64,000 bases of DNA from Streptomyces sp. JJ36 (GTDB lineage: Bacteria > Actinomycetota > Actinomycetes > Streptomycetales > Streptomycetaceae). The DNA is taken from the NCBI RefSeq assembly GCF_021696945.1, contig NZ_JACYHE010000021.1, positions 1-64,000 of the forward strand, given 5' to 3'. This document shows, piece after piece, positions 1 through 8,525 of the stretch; the stretch's first letter is position 1; every line of letters begins with the position of its first letter. The notes under the pieces are model-generated. The model saw only the letters and a list, made by a program, of their open reading frames with translations, was not told the origin of the DNA and searched no databases. The translations under genes and the position numbers were made by a program.

Positions 1-1209
1 GGAGGGGGCGCCCGCGACGCCGGGCGCGGAGCGGGCCGCCGGGTGGCCGCCGCGGGCCGGGCCGCGGCGGCCGGCACCCGACCGGTCCGGGTCGATGACC
101 AGGTCCTGGGGGATGCGCAGCAGCACCCCCGTCCCGCCGTGGGCGGAGGGCCGGAAGGAGACGGAGAGCCCGTGCTTGCGGGCGAGCCGGCCGACGACGG
201 CGAGGCCGAGCCGGGTGCCGGAGAGCGCCCCGAGGTCGGTGTCCTGCCCGGAGACCGCCCGTTCCGCGCGGCGCAGGGCGATCTCGCTCATCACCAGGCC
301 GCCGTCCTCGACGGTGATGACGACGCCCGCGGCGACCTCCTCGACGTACACGTGGACCTCGGCGGTCGGCGGGGAGAAGTTCGCGGCGTTGTCCATGAGT
401 TCGGCGAGGGCGTGCATCACGCCCTCGGCCGCGTGGCCGGCCACGGCGACCGTGCTGGTGGAGTGCAGCCGGACCCGCTGGTACCCGCCGATGCGGCCCA
501 TCGCGCCGCGCAGGATGCTCTCCATCACGATGGGCTTCGCCCAGCGGCGCCCGGAACGGGCCCCGGTCAGCACCGCGATGCTGTCCGCCAGCCGGCCGGC
601 CTGCGCGGTGCGGTGGTCCAGGTGCAGCAGGTCGCCGAGCACGTCCGGGTGGGCGTGCCGGTGCTCCATCTCGCGCAGGTCGGCGGCCATGCTGGTGGTG
701 AGGGCCTGGACGCGCCCGGCCGCGTTGGCGCAGGCGGCCATGGCCGCCGCGCGCCGGGTCTCGCCGGCGTGCAGCTCCGTGGCCACCGTCCGGAGCACGG
801 TGTGCTGCACCGGATCGTCGCTCGGCGGCGCGGAGGCGAGCGCACCGTCGGCGGAGGCGCCGTCGCGCACCCGGTCGACCACGGCCGGGAGCGTCACCTC
901 GGCGAACTCCGTGCGGGCTGCCTCCCGTGCCGCCTCCCGGCGCCGCTGCTCGGCGAGGGCCGCCCGGAACCGCCGGGCGCGCAGGGCCTGACAGGCCGCC
1001 ACACCGACGGCGGCGCAGAGCAGTACGGCCGCGCCGCCGCTGCCCCAGGCCACCTCCTCCCGTACGGACCGGGGCGCGAGATGGATGGCGAGGAGACAGC
1101 CCGGCGCGGTGAGGAGCAGCGCGACCAGGACGGAGAAGGCGGTACCGGTGGCGGTCCCGCTCCGGTGGCCGGCCCCCGCGCCGGCCGATGAGGGAGTCTC
1201 GGGCGTCAT
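1..1209 (-). CDS. CvnA-type sensor ATPase (conservon), 3-prime end outside the window
   Basis: The gene starts at ATG 1209 on the minus strand and is still open at base 1, so the C-terminus is missing. The N-terminus has two closely spaced hydrophobic segments (about residues 25-47 and 57-75). A helical linker follows, then a GHKL ATPase core: the N box reads ALAELMDNAANFSPP, and the G1-like VEDGGLVMSE and G2-like GTRLGLAVVGRLA motifs follow. This is the layout of Streptomyces CvnA proteins, membrane histidine-kinase-like ATPases that work with roadblock (CvnB), DUF742 (CvnC) and small GTPase (CvnD) partners. Those would lie further left, outside the window. Family assignment is firm; the signal sensed is unknown. 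Confidence 0.85.
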   Translation of the reverse strand, partial: MTPETPSSAGAGAGHRSGTATGTAFSVLVALLLTAPGCLLAIHLAPRSVREEVAWGSGGAAVLLCAAVGVAACQALRARRFRAALAEQRRREAAREAARTEFAEVTLPAVVDRVRDGASADGALASAPPSDDPVQHTVLRTVATELHAGETRRAAAMAACANAAGRVQALTTSMAADLREMEHRHAHPDVLGDLLHLDHRTAQAGRLADSIAVLTGARSGRRWAKPIVMESILRGAMGRIGGYQRVRLHSTSTVAVAGHAAEGVMHALAELMDNAANFSPPTAEVHVYVEEVAAGVVITVEDGGLVMSEIALRRAERAVSGQDTDLGALSGTRLGLAVVGRLARKHGLSVSFRPSAHGGTGVLLRIPQDLVIDPDRSGAGRRGPARGGHPAARSAPGVAGAPS

Positions 1210-1420
1210 TCCAGTCCTTGACGACGGGTACGGGCGATGGTCGGTCGCCCGCCAATGACGCACCAATATAGGAGAGTTGACGCGGCCGGGTAAGCCGGGG
1301 CGGAAAACCCCCGGTGAACGCCGGGTGACCCGGTGCTTCCCCGTACGTGCCGTTCCGCAGCCGCCGGGCGAGGGTCGCGGGGGCGGGCGTACCGGGCGGG
1401 TGCGGGGCGCCGGCGGCGGT

Positions 1421-1903
1421 TCAGCCGCCGAGCTGCTCCTCGCCGTCGTCGTCCTCACCCTCGACCAGGACCGGCGAGCCGTGGTGCGACCAGACCTTCC
1501 ACGTGCCGTCGCTGTCCCGCCGGAAGACGTTGGTGGCCACGACCAGGCCGCCGATCAGGGGGCCCGCCGAGCCGTCGTCCTCCGCGGGGCCGCCGCTGAG
1601 GATGTTCTCCGTGCAACTGACCAGCGCCGTGTCCCCGAGCACGGAGACCTCCACGTCGGTGAGGAAGAACTGGATGTACTCCGTGTTCGCCATGATGAGC
1701 GCGTAGGAGCGCATCACCTCGCCGCGCCCGGTGAGCACCGGCCAGCCCGGGTGGACGACGCTGACCTCGTCCTCCAGCCAGAGCTGCCCCATGGCCTCCA
1801 GGTCGCCGCGTTCCACGGCGTCGTAGAGGGCGGTGTTCGCGGCCTCCACGGCCTCGATGTCGGTGCGGCTGCCGCCGCCTCCGGCTTCGCGGGCGTCGCT
1901 CAC
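1421..1903 (-). CDS. NTF2-like / SnoaL-fold protein downstream of folP
   Basis: A 160-residue protein of the nuclear transport factor 2 (SnoaL-like) alpha+beta cone fold. The pattern is typical: N-terminal helices (ANTALYDAVERGDLEAM), a W-x-E-D segment, and final strands ending WKVWSHHGSPV. The C-terminal tail is very acidic. The GTG start at 1903 overlaps the TGA stop of folP (GTGA), so the two genes are almost certainly translationally coupled. Homologues accompany folP in Streptomyces. Members of the fold include ketosteroid isomerases and many proteins with no known enzyme activity. No catalytic residues can be assigned with confidence, so a folate role is inferred from position only. Confidence 0.85.
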   Translation of the reverse strand: MSDAREAGGGGSRTDIEAVEAANTALYDAVERGDLEAMGQLWLEDEVSVVHPGWPVLTGRGEVMRSYALIMANTEYIQFFLTDVEVSVLGDTALVSCTENILSGGPAEDDGSAGPLIGGLVVATNVFRRDSDGTWKVWSHHGSPVLVEGEDDDGEEQLGG

Positions 1904-2760
1904 TCGGCTCCCTCGATGGCGCGGGCGACCCGCACCGCGTCGGCGCTCGCACGGACCTCGTGTACCCGGACCGCCCAGGCCCCTTCGCGCGCGGCCAGCG
2001 CGGAGACGGCGGCCGTGGCCGCGTCGCGCTCCCGCGCGGGCGGCGGCGCGGCGTCCGCGGCGCCGGCCAGCACCCGGCCCAGGAAGCGCTTGCGGGAGGC
2101 CGCGATCAGCAGCGGCCGGCCCAGCTCGGTGCGGAGCCGCGGCAGCGCGGCGAGCAGCGCCAGATCGTGCTCCGCCTGCTTGGCGAAGCCCAGCCCGGGG
2201 TCCACGACGAGGCGCTCCGGAGGGATGCCGCCCGCGACGGCCTGTTCCACGGTGGCCCGCAGCTCGTCGAGCACCTCGGTGACGACGTCGTCGTAGACGG
2301 CGCGGTTGTTCATGTCGATGGACTGTCCCCGCCAGTGCATGACGACGAAGGGCACCCCGGTGGCGGCCACCGCCGGCACCATGGCGGGGTCCGCCTGCCC
2401 GCCGCTGACGTCGTTGACCAGCACCGCACCGGCGGCGACGGCCTGCTCGGCGACGGTGGCGCGCATGGTGTCGACGCTCACGGTCACCCCGTCGGCGGCC
2501 AGTCCGCGGACGACGGGGAGGACGCGGCGCAGTTCCTCCGCCTCGTCGACCCGGCGTGCCCCCGGGCGGGTGGACTCCCCGCCCACGTCCACCAGGTCGG
2601 CGCCCTGCGCGACCAGGTCCAGGCCGTGCTTGACCGCGGCCTCGGTGTCGAACCACCGGCCGCCGTCCGAGAAGGAATCGGGCGTGACGTTCACCACGCC
2701 CATGACCGCGCAGCGGTCCCACTCCGGCAGACCGGCCACCCGGCCGTGCGACGTACTCAT
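1900..2760 (-). CDS. folP: Dihydropteroate synthase
   Basis: Condenses 6-hydroxymethyl-7,8-dihydropterin pyrophosphate with p-aminobenzoate to give dihydropteroate, the sulfonamide-targeted step of folate synthesis. The 286-residue product has both family signatures: MGVVNVTPDSFSDGG at about residues 20-34 and DLVDVGGESTRPGA at about 56-68. It also has the NDVSGG and DPGLGFAK loops and the SRKRFLG segment. Length is normal for the family. Start is ATG 2760. It lies divergent to folB across 354 bp, and it overlaps the NTF2-like gene downstream. In the Streptomyces arrangement I know, folP, folB and folK are co-directional, so the divergent orientation is notable. Confidence 0.97.
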   Translation of the reverse strand: MSTSHGRVAGLPEWDRCAVMGVVNVTPDSFSDGGRWFDTEAAVKHGLDLVAQGADLVDVGGESTRPGARRVDEAEELRRVLPVVRGLAADGVTVSVDTMRATVAEQAVAAGAVLVNDVSGGQADPAMVPAVAATGVPFVVMHWRGQSIDMNNRAVYDDVVTEVLDELRATVEQAVAGGIPPERLVVDPGLGFAKQAEHDLALLAALPRLRTELGRPLLIAASRKRFLGRVLAGAADAAPPPARERDAATAAVSALAAREGAWAVRVHEVRASADAVRVARAIEGAE

Positions 2761-3114
2761 GGCTCCAGCCTAGGGCGTACCGGCGGATCGTTCGCGGCCT
2801 CGGGCCCACGTCACGGCCGCGCCCCCGAGGCCACTCCTTCGAGGCAAGAAGCGGGGAATGCCCGCGTGGCCGCGGACGCTGTCGGGTAGAGGCCGCGCAG
2901 CCCGGGCGGGCCGTCGTCGGCACCCGCGGGTCGGGGCGGGCGCGACGCGCAGGTAGATTCGACGGGCCGGCGATTTCCGGTGCGCTCCGTGTCCGTCCGA
3001 CCACGGACGGGCGGCGCGCGTACCGGAGGCGCCGGCGTTCCGGCGAGCGACACCGAGCGACACGAGCGACACCGACAGACGACCGACCGACGACGACCGA
3101 CGGGAGTGATCCGG
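2761..3114. other. Divergent intergenic region folP / folB
   Basis: 354 bp with no coding signal between the divergent folP and folB starts. It contains a TAGATT hexamer at 2954-2959 that could be a -10 element for the folB operon, though no convincing -35 is visible. It also contains a GAGCGACAC-type simple repeat just before folB. No RNA gene or riboswitch was recognised. Confidence 0.4.
3045..3102. repeat. Short tandem repeat before folB
   Basis: Three near-adjacent copies of GAGCGACAC (3045-3053, 3055-3063, 3064-3072) run into a degenerate GAC/CGAC repeat up to the folB ribosome-binding site. This is low-complexity leader sequence; no function can be assigned. Confidence 0.7.
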
Positions 3115-3474
3115 ATGGACCGCGTCGCCCTGCGCGGCCTGCGCGCCCGTGGGCATCACGGGGTGTTCCCGGGGGAACGCGAGGAGGGACAGACCTTCGT
3201 GGTGGACGTCGAGCTGGGACTCGACACCCGTGCCGCCGCGGCCGGGGACGATCTCGCCGAGACCGTCCACTACGGCGTCGTGGCCGAGGAGGTCACGGCC
3301 GTCCTCGAGGGCGAGCCCGTCGACCTGATCGAGACGCTGGCCCAGCGGATCGCGGACGCCTGCCTCGCGCACCGGGCCGTCCGGGAGGTCGAGGTCGTCG
3401 TCCACAAGCCGGAGGCACCGATCACGGTGCCCTTCGACGATGTGACCATCACGATCAAGCGGAGCCGCGCATGA
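3115..3474 (+). CDS. folB: Dihydroneopterin aldolase
   Basis: Cleaves 7,8-dihydroneopterin to 6-hydroxymethyl-7,8-dihydropterin and glycolaldehyde, the step before FolK. The 119-residue product matches the family: LRGLRARGHHGVFPGEREEGQ at the N-terminus with the conserved G-x-H-G-V and E residues, DDLAETVHYG in the middle, and VVVHKPEAPI near the end. The ATG at 3115 is preferred to an in-frame GTG at 3106 because a GGGAG ribosome-binding site lies 8-9 bases before it. Its last four bases (ATGA) overlap the folK start, so the two are coupled. Confidence 0.96.
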   Translation: MDRVALRGLRARGHHGVFPGEREEGQTFVVDVELGLDTRAAAAGDDLAETVHYGVVAEEVTAVLEGEPVDLIETLAQRIADACLAHRAVREVEVVVHKPEAPITVPFDDVTITIKRSRA

Positions 3475-4067
3475 CGCCGAACAGTGACCCGACCGTACAG
3501 CCGGTGCCCGCCTCCGTGGTGCACCAGGTGGACGCGGCCGACACGACCCTGAGCAATCCGAAACACGCCGTCGTCGCGCTCGGCAGCAACCTCGGCAACC
3601 GGCTGGAGCGGCTGCAGTCCGCCGTCGACGCACTGGCCGACACGCCGGGGATGCGGGTGCGTGCCGTCTCGCCGGTCTACGAGACCGAGCCGTGGGGCGT
3701 CGAGCCGGGCACCCAGCCCTCGTACTTCAACGCGGTGGTGCTGGTGCGGACCACGTTGCCGCCCGGTGCGCTGCTGGAGCGCGGCCAGGCCATCGAGGAG
3801 GCGCTGGAACGGGTACGTGACGAGCGCTGGGCGGCGCGGACGATCGACGTGGACATCGTCTCGTACCAGGATGTGCTCTCGGACGATCCGTCGCTCACCC
3901 TGCCGCATCCGCGCGTGCACGAGCGGGCCTTCGTGCTCGCTCCCTGGCACGACGTCGATCCGGCGGCCGAGGTCCCGGGCCGCGGCCCGGTGGCCCGGCT
4001 GCTGTCCGCGGTGGACCGCGACGGCATCGCCCGGCGACCGGACCTGGAACTGAGCCTGCCCGACTGA
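3471..4067 (+). CDS. folK: 2-amino-4-hydroxy-6-hydroxymethyldihydropteridine diphosphokinase
   Basis: Transfers pyrophosphate from ATP to 6-hydroxymethyl-dihydropterin, making the substrate of FolP. The 198-residue product shows VALGSNLGNRLERL (about residues 35-48), ETEPWGVEPGTQPSYFNAVV, the RWAARTIDVDIV segment with the Asp-x-Asp magnesium ligands, and LPHPRVHERAFVLAP. About 30 residues precede the core fold, as is common in actinobacteria. It overlaps folB by four bases and is followed after 13 bases by the DUF3180 gene, so it sits in one operon. Confidence 0.96.
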   Translation: MTPNSDPTVQPVPASVVHQVDAADTTLSNPKHAVVALGSNLGNRLERLQSAVDALADTPGMRVRAVSPVYETEPWGVEPGTQPSYFNAVVLVRTTLPPGALLERGQAIEEALERVRDERWAARTIDVDIVSYQDVLSDDPSLTLPHPRVHERAFVLAPWHDVDPAAEVPGRGPVARLLSAVDRDGIARRPDLELSLPD

Positions 4068-4080
4068 CGTTGGTGACCCC

Positions 4081-4575
4081 GTGAGACAACTGCGAATCAG
4101 GACGCTGGCGGGGATCTGTGTGGCCGCGGGCGTGCTGTCCTGGGCCGGCGCGGGACTGCTCGACGCCTTCGACGTGCTGCCGAGCGTTCCGGTGGCCGCG
4201 CCCATCGTGCTCGCGATCATCGCCGTGGTGCTGCTGGCGACCGCGCTCTCCCTGAGGGCCCGGCTGAAGGCGCAGCGGGAACGGGTACCGGGGGCCAAGG
4301 GCGTGGACCTGATGATGGCGGCGCGGGCGGTCGTCTTCGCGCAGGCGAGCGCGCTGGTGGTCGCCCTGGTCTCCGGGATGTACGGCGGCGCCGGGGTCTA
4401 TCTGCTGCTCAACGACCTGGATCTGGCGAGCCGCCGGGAACAGGCGCTGTACGCCGGGCTGGCGGTGGCGGCGGGCATCGGGGTGATAGCGGCCGCCCTC
4501 TTTCTGGAGCGGGTGTGCCGGCTCCCGGAGGACGACGAGGACGACAACCCGCCGGGCGCCGCCACCGCCGCCTGA
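4081..4575 (+). CDS. DUF3180 membrane protein
   Basis: 164 residues with a GTG start at 4081, 13 bases after folK. Four hydrophobic segments are visible, at about residues 8-28, 37-58, 81-105 and 122-141. Between the second and third is a basic loop (RARLKAQRERVPGAKGVD); the tail is acidic. This is the actinobacterial DUF3180 family, usually encoded directly after folK. Its role is unknown. The fixed position suggests shared expression with folate synthesis, not necessarily a folate function. Confidence 0.88.
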   Translation: MRQLRIRTLAGICVAAGVLSWAGAGLLDAFDVLPSVPVAAPIVLAIIAVVLLATALSLRARLKAQRERVPGAKGVDLMMAARAVVFAQASALVVALVSGMYGGAGVYLLLNDLDLASRREQALYAGLAVAAGIGVIAAALFLERVCRLPEDDEDDNPPGAATAA

Positions 4576-4622
4576 CCGGCCCGCACCGACCGCCCCGCCC
4601 GCCCGGGGCCGTGCCGCGTCGT

Positions 4623-4652
4623 GGGCGCACCGCGCTGCGCGGTGCCGCGCCC
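4623..4652. terminator. Probable bidirectional terminator hairpin
   Basis: GGGCGCACCGCG, a three-base loop, then CGCGGTGCCGCGCCC. This forms a long GC stem with a small bulge between two convergent genes (DUF3180 on plus, the ABC ATPase on minus). Confidence 0.55.
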
Positions 4653-4669
4653 GCGACAGCGGGCGGCGG

Positions 4670-5920
4670 CTACGCCTCTGCGACGGTCTGGAGCCGGATC
4701 TCCTCGCGCGGGCGGTCCCGCTTGTCGGCGTCCACGGAGCGCCGCAGCGCCTCGTGCAGCCGGGCGGGGGTGAGGACCCCGGCGAAGCGGTCCCCGTCCA
4801 GCACCGCGACCCAGCCCGCGTCGTGCTGGAGCATGGTGCTGAACGCCTGCTTGAGGGGCGCGCCCAGCGGCAGCCACGCCTCCATGCGGCGGGCGTGCGC
4901 CCGTACGGTGTCGCCCGCGTCCGGCTCGCCCCCGGAGCCCGGCTCGCCCCGGGCGCCCCGCGCTCCCCTCGCCCCCGGCGTGGCGTCCTCTTCTCCCGCC
5001 GGACCGGCAGCGGGGTCCAGGGAGGCTGCGGAGACCCAGCCGTGCAGCCGTTCCGCGTCGTCCAGCACCACCGCCCAGCGGGCCCCCTCCTCCCGCATCC
5101 GCCGTGCCGCCCTGGCGGCCGGGTCGAGCAGCCGGACCACCGGCGGCCGCATCAGGTCCCCGGTCTCGATCGGCGTCACCGCGAGCCGCTTCAGCCCCCG
5201 GTCCGCCCCCACGAACTCCGCCACGTACGGCGAGGCGGGCGCCCCGAGCACCCGGGTGGGTGCGTCGAGCTGCTCGATCCGCCCCTCGCCGTAGACCGCC
5301 ATGCGGTCGCCGAGGCGGACGGCCTCCTCGATGTCGTGGGTGACGAAGAGGACGGTCTTCCGCATGGTCTCCTGGAGTTTCAGGAACTCGTTCTGCAGCC
5401 GCTCGCGGACGACGGGGTCCACCGCGCCGAAGGGCTCGTCCATCAGCAGCACCGGCGGGTCGGCCGCCAGGGCCCGTGCCACGCCCACCCGCTGGCGCTG
5501 GCCGCCGGAGAGCTGGTCGGGGTAGCGGTGCCCGAACTCGGCGGGGTCGAGCCCCACCAGCTCCAGCAGCTCCGCCGCCCGGGCGCGTGCCTCGCTGCGC
5601 CGCCGGCCCAGGAGGTGCGGGACGGTGGCGGTGTTGTCCAGCACCGTCCGGTGCGGGAACAGCCCGGCCTGCTGGATGACGTAGCCGATCCGGCGCCGCA
5701 ACGCCACCGGGTCCACGGCGGCGACGTCCTCGCCGTTCACCAGGATCCGGCCGGAGGTGGGCTCGATGAGCCGGTTCACCATCTTCATCGTCGTGGTCTT
5801 GCCGCAGCCGGACGGCCCCACCAGGGTGACGAGTTCGCCCTCCGCCACCTCGAAGGAGAGATCCCGCACCGCCGTCGTGCCGTCGGAATAGCGCTTGCTC
5901 ACCTGTTCGAAACGAATCAC
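4670..5920 (-). CDS. Glycine betaine/choline-type ABC transporter ATPase with CBS domains
   Basis: ATP-binding subunit of an OpuC/ProV-like osmoprotectant importer. The nucleotide-binding domain shows Walker A GPSGCGKTT (residues 35-43), a Q-loop (VIQQAG), the signature LSGGQRQRVGVARA (137-150), Walker B VLLMDEPFGAVDP (157-169) and the H-loop THDIEEA. After about residue 260 come two CBS-like halves (AARRMREEGARWAVVLDD and LKQAFSTMLQHDAGWVAVLD). They are separated by a Gly/Pro/Glu-rich insertion (about 300-335), which is unusual in length. In OpuA-type transporters, CBS domains sense ionic strength or cyclic di-AMP. The GTG start is 40 bp from the divergent permease gene, so the operator region is shared. 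Confidence 0.9.
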   Translation of the reverse strand: MIRFEQVSKRYSDGTTAVRDLSFEVAEGELVTLVGPSGCGKTTTMKMVNRLIEPTSGRILVNGEDVAAVDPVALRRRIGYVIQQAGLFPHRTVLDNTATVPHLLGRRRSEARARAAELLELVGLDPAEFGHRYPDQLSGGQRQRVGVARALAADPPVLLMDEPFGAVDPVVRERLQNEFLKLQETMRKTVLFVTHDIEEAVRLGDRMAVYGEGRIEQLDAPTRVLGAPASPYVAEFVGADRGLKRLAVTPIETGDLMRPPVVRLLDPAARAARRMREEGARWAVVLDDAERLHGWVSAASLDPAAGPAGEEDATPGARGARGARGEPGSGGEPDAGDTVRAHARRMEAWLPLGAPLKQAFSTMLQHDAGWVAVLDGDRFAGVLTPARLHEALRRSVDADKRDRPREEIRLQTVAEA

Positions 5921-5960
5921 ACTTCATACTGCACCGGGACCGATGGGGAAGTGAGCCTTT

Positions 5961-6656
5961 GTGGCCGTGGCCGCGCGCGACTGTCTGGCTGGCAACGAGT
6001 GGATCTGCGGCGAGTACGTCCGTACCCGAAGCGGTGAACTCACCGACGCGACGCTGCAGCACATCGGCATCACCACGGTCTCCGTGGTGCTGGCCCTGCT
6101 CGTCGCCTTCCCGCTCGCGCTGGCGGCCCGCCGCTGGCGGGCCGCGGCCGAACCGCTCATCGGGCTGACCACGGTCCTCTACACCGTCCCCTCGCTGGCG
6201 ATGTTCGCCCTGCTGCTGCCGGTGTTCGGGGTCTCGGCCGCGGTCGTCGTCACCGGTCTGGTGCTGTACTCCCTGACGGTGCTGGTCCGCAACATCCTCA
6301 CCGGGCTGGACGGGGTGCCGGAGGAGGTGCGCGAGGCGGCCCGCGGCATGGGATACGGGCCGGCCCGGCTGCTGTTCGCCGTGGAGCTCCCCCTGACGGT
6401 TCCCGCGCTGCTGGCCGGGGTACGCATCGCGACCGTGTCCGCCGTCTCCCTCACCACGGTCGGTGCGATCGTCGACCACGGCGGCCTGGGAAACCTGATC
6501 TACAGCGGCATGCAGAGCTTCTTCAAGGCCGAGGTGCTCACCGCCTCCGCCCTCTGTGTGCTGCTGGCGGTCACCGCCGACGTGCTGCTGCTCGGACTCC
6601 AGCGCGTCCTGACCCCGTGGGCACGGCACCGCGCGCCGGCCGGAAGGAGGCGCTGA
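5961..6656 (+). CDS. Osmoprotectant ABC transporter permease 1
   Basis: 231 residues with a GTG start at 5961. Multiple membrane helices surround the family motif EEVREAARGMGYGPARLLFAVELPL (about residues 122-146), the EAA loop that docks on the ATPase. This is the BPD_transp_1 fold of ProW/OpuCB-type permeases. The N-terminal NEWICGEYVRTRSGE segment before the first helix is typical of Streptomyces glycine-betaine permeases. The gene is followed after 4 bases by a second permease, so the channel is probably a heterodimer of the two. It is divergent from the ATPase. Confidence 0.9.
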   Translation: MAVAARDCLAGNEWICGEYVRTRSGELTDATLQHIGITTVSVVLALLVAFPLALAARRWRAAAEPLIGLTTVLYTVPSLAMFALLLPVFGVSAAVVVTGLVLYSLTVLVRNILTGLDGVPEEVREAARGMGYGPARLLFAVELPLTVPALLAGVRIATVSAVSLTTVGAIVDHGGLGNLIYSGMQSFFKAEVLTASALCVLLAVTADVLLLGLQRVLTPWARHRAPAGRRR

Positions 6657-6660
6657 CGCG

Positions 6661-7335
6661 ATGGGCGTGCTCCCGGACACCTGGACCTGGCTCACCGACG
6701 GCTCGCACTGGGGCGGTACCGGCGGCGTGTGGCACCGGCTCGGGGAACACCTCTCTCTGACGGCGACCTGTCTCGGCATCGCGGCCGTGCTGGCCCTGCC
6801 GGTCGCCGTCTGGCTCGGCCACCTCGGCCGCGGCGGCGCGCTGGCGGTCAACCTCTCCAACGCCGGCCGGGCCGTACCCACCTTCGCGGTGCTGGTGCTG
6901 CTCACCCTGAGCCCGCTGGGCGCGTACGGGGACTGGCCCACCATCGTCGCCCTGGTGCTCTTCGCGGTCCCGCCGCTGCTCACCAACGCCTATGTGGGCA
7001 TGCGGGAGGTGGACCGGGAGGTCGTGGAGGCGGCCCGCGGGATGGGCATGTCCGGCTGGCAGCTGCTGCGCAGTGTGGAACTCCCGCTCGCCCACCCGCT
7101 GCTGATGACCGGTGTGCGGTCGGCGGCGGTGCAGGTGGTCGCCACGGCCACGCTGGCGGCGCTGCCGGGCGGCGGCGGGCTCGGCCGCATCATCACGGCC
7201 GGCTTCCGCACCTATGACACCGCGCAGGTGGTGGCCGGTGCGGTGCTGGTGGCGGCGCTGGCGCTGCTGGTGGAGGCGGTGCTGGTGGTGGTGAGCAGGT
7301 CCCTCGACCCGATGCGCGGACGGGCCACCGGCTGA
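6661..7335 (+). CDS. Osmoprotectant ABC transporter permease 2
   Basis: 224 residues with an ATG start at 6661; a GGAAGGAGG ribosome-binding site lies in the 3-prime end of the previous gene. The EAA loop reads EVDREVVEAARGMGMSGWQLLRSVELPL (about residues 118-145), and at least five hydrophobic helices are present. Paired permease genes of this type are normal in OpuB/OpuC-like importers. The downstream neighbour is the lipoprotein receptor, 70-90 bases away depending on its start. Confidence 0.9.
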   Translation: MGVLPDTWTWLTDGSHWGGTGGVWHRLGEHLSLTATCLGIAAVLALPVAVWLGHLGRGGALAVNLSNAGRAVPTFAVLVLLTLSPLGAYGDWPTIVALVLFAVPPLLTNAYVGMREVDREVVEAARGMGMSGWQLLRSVELPLAHPLLMTGVRSAAVQVVATATLAALPGGGGLGRIITAGFRTYDTAQVVAGAVLVAALALLVEAVLVVVSRSLDPMRGRATG

Positions 7336-7402
7336 CGGCCCGTCCCCTCCCCCCTCTGCTGGCTTTCTTCGGGTCTTTCGAGTTCTCTGTCGATCGAGCG
7401 AT

Positions 7403-8422
7403 GTGGACGGTGCAGACATGGCAGACATGACACGTACGGACGGCTTCCGCCCCGCGCGCCGGGGCTCCCGGGCCCTGCTGGCCGCCTCGGCGGCCGCGTT
7501 GCTGGCCACGGGCCTCACCGGATGCGGCGGCGACAGCCTGGAGGAACAGGGCGGCGACGCGGGTGGCGGGGACAAGGGCTCGCTGGTGATCGGGTCGGCC
7601 GGGTTCACCGAGTCGAAGATCCTGGCGCACCTCTATGCCACGGTGCTCTCCGAGGCCGGTTACGACACGACCGTACGCACCCTGAGCAACCGGGAGCTGT
7701 ACGAACCCGCCCTGGAGAAGGGCGAGATCGACGTGGTGCCGGAGTACGCCGCCACGCTCGCCGAGTTCCTCAACGCCAAGGAGAACGGGCCGGACGCCCC
7801 CGCCGAGCAGCCGGTCGCCTCCAGCGACGTGCAGCGCACCGTCGAGGCGCTGCGGAAGCTGGCCGAGCCGCGCGGCCTGACGGTGCTGGAGGCTGGCGAG
7901 GCGGTGGACCAGAACGCCTTCGCGGTGAGCCGCGAGTTCGCCGAGAAGCACGACCTGGAGACCCTGTCGGACCTGGGGAGGTCCGGCGAGAAGATCACCC
8001 TGGCGGCGGGTGACGAGTGCCCCGAACGCCCGTACTGCCAGCCCGGCCTGGAGAAGACCTACGGGATCACGATCGAGTCCGTCGACCCCAAGGGCGTGGG
8101 AACCGTCCAGGCCAAGCAGGCCGTCAAGAACGGGACCGACGAGATGCTGCTCACCACGACCACCGACGCCACGCTGGAGGACTTCGGCCTGGTCCTGCTG
8201 GAGGACGACAAGAACCTGCAGAACGCGGACAACGTCCTGCCGGTGCTCAACACCGAGGACGCCGGCGACCCGGCGATCGCCGAGGCGCTGAACGAGGTCA
8301 CCCGCACGCTGACCACCGAGGACCTGGTCGGCCTGAACCGGAAGGTCGACGCGGACCGGCGCAAGCCGGCCGACGTGGCCCGCGGCTACCTGGAGGACGA
8401 GGGCCTGCTCGGCGCCGGCTGA
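7403..8422 (+). CDS. Osmoprotectant-binding lipoprotein of the ABC importer
   Basis: Extracellular receptor of the importer. The N-terminus has a basic stretch, a hydrophobic run and a lipobox LTGC (Cys41 when counted from GTG 7403), followed by a Gly/Asp linker. The mature part is an OpuAC/ProX-type domain (LVIGSAGFTESKILAHLYATVL, ELYEPALEKGEIDVVPEYAATLAEFL). A Streptomyces-type GDECPERPYCQPGLEKTYGI loop contains two cysteines. In-frame ATGs at 7418 and 7427 are equally plausible starts; none has a strong ribosome-binding site. The ligand (betaine, choline or another quaternary amine) cannot be fixed from sequence alone. Confidence 0.9.
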   Translation: MDGADMADMTRTDGFRPARRGSRALLAASAAALLATGLTGCGGDSLEEQGGDAGGGDKGSLVIGSAGFTESKILAHLYATVLSEAGYDTTVRTLSNRELYEPALEKGEIDVVPEYAATLAEFLNAKENGPDAPAEQPVASSDVQRTVEALRKLAEPRGLTVLEAGEAVDQNAFAVSREFAEKHDLETLSDLGRSGEKITLAAGDECPERPYCQPGLEKTYGITIESVDPKGVGTVQAKQAVKNGTDEMLLTTTTDATLEDFGLVLLEDDKNLQNADNVLPVLNTEDAGDPAIAEALNEVTRTLTTEDLVGLNRKVDADRRKPADVARGYLEDEGLLGAG

Positions 8423-8425
8423 GCA

Positions 8426-8448
8426 GGCCGCGGGCGGCGCGCGCGGCC
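8426..8448 (+). terminator. Probable terminator after the ABC receptor gene
   Basis: GGCCGCG, a nine-base loop, CGCGGCC, starting four bases after the stop codon. Confidence 0.45.
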
Positions 8449-8525
8449 CGTGCCCGCCAGGCGCCGCCTTCCCCCGAACCGGCCCCGCACGAAGGCGGGT
8501 TCCGGGTCCCCGCCCTGTATCCTTG

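Noticed and set aside
4398..6986. An 862-codon open frame on the minus strand spanning the ABC transporter genes.
   Set aside because: It is out of frame with the ATPase and antisense to the permeases; composition is Arg/Gly/Ala low complexity.
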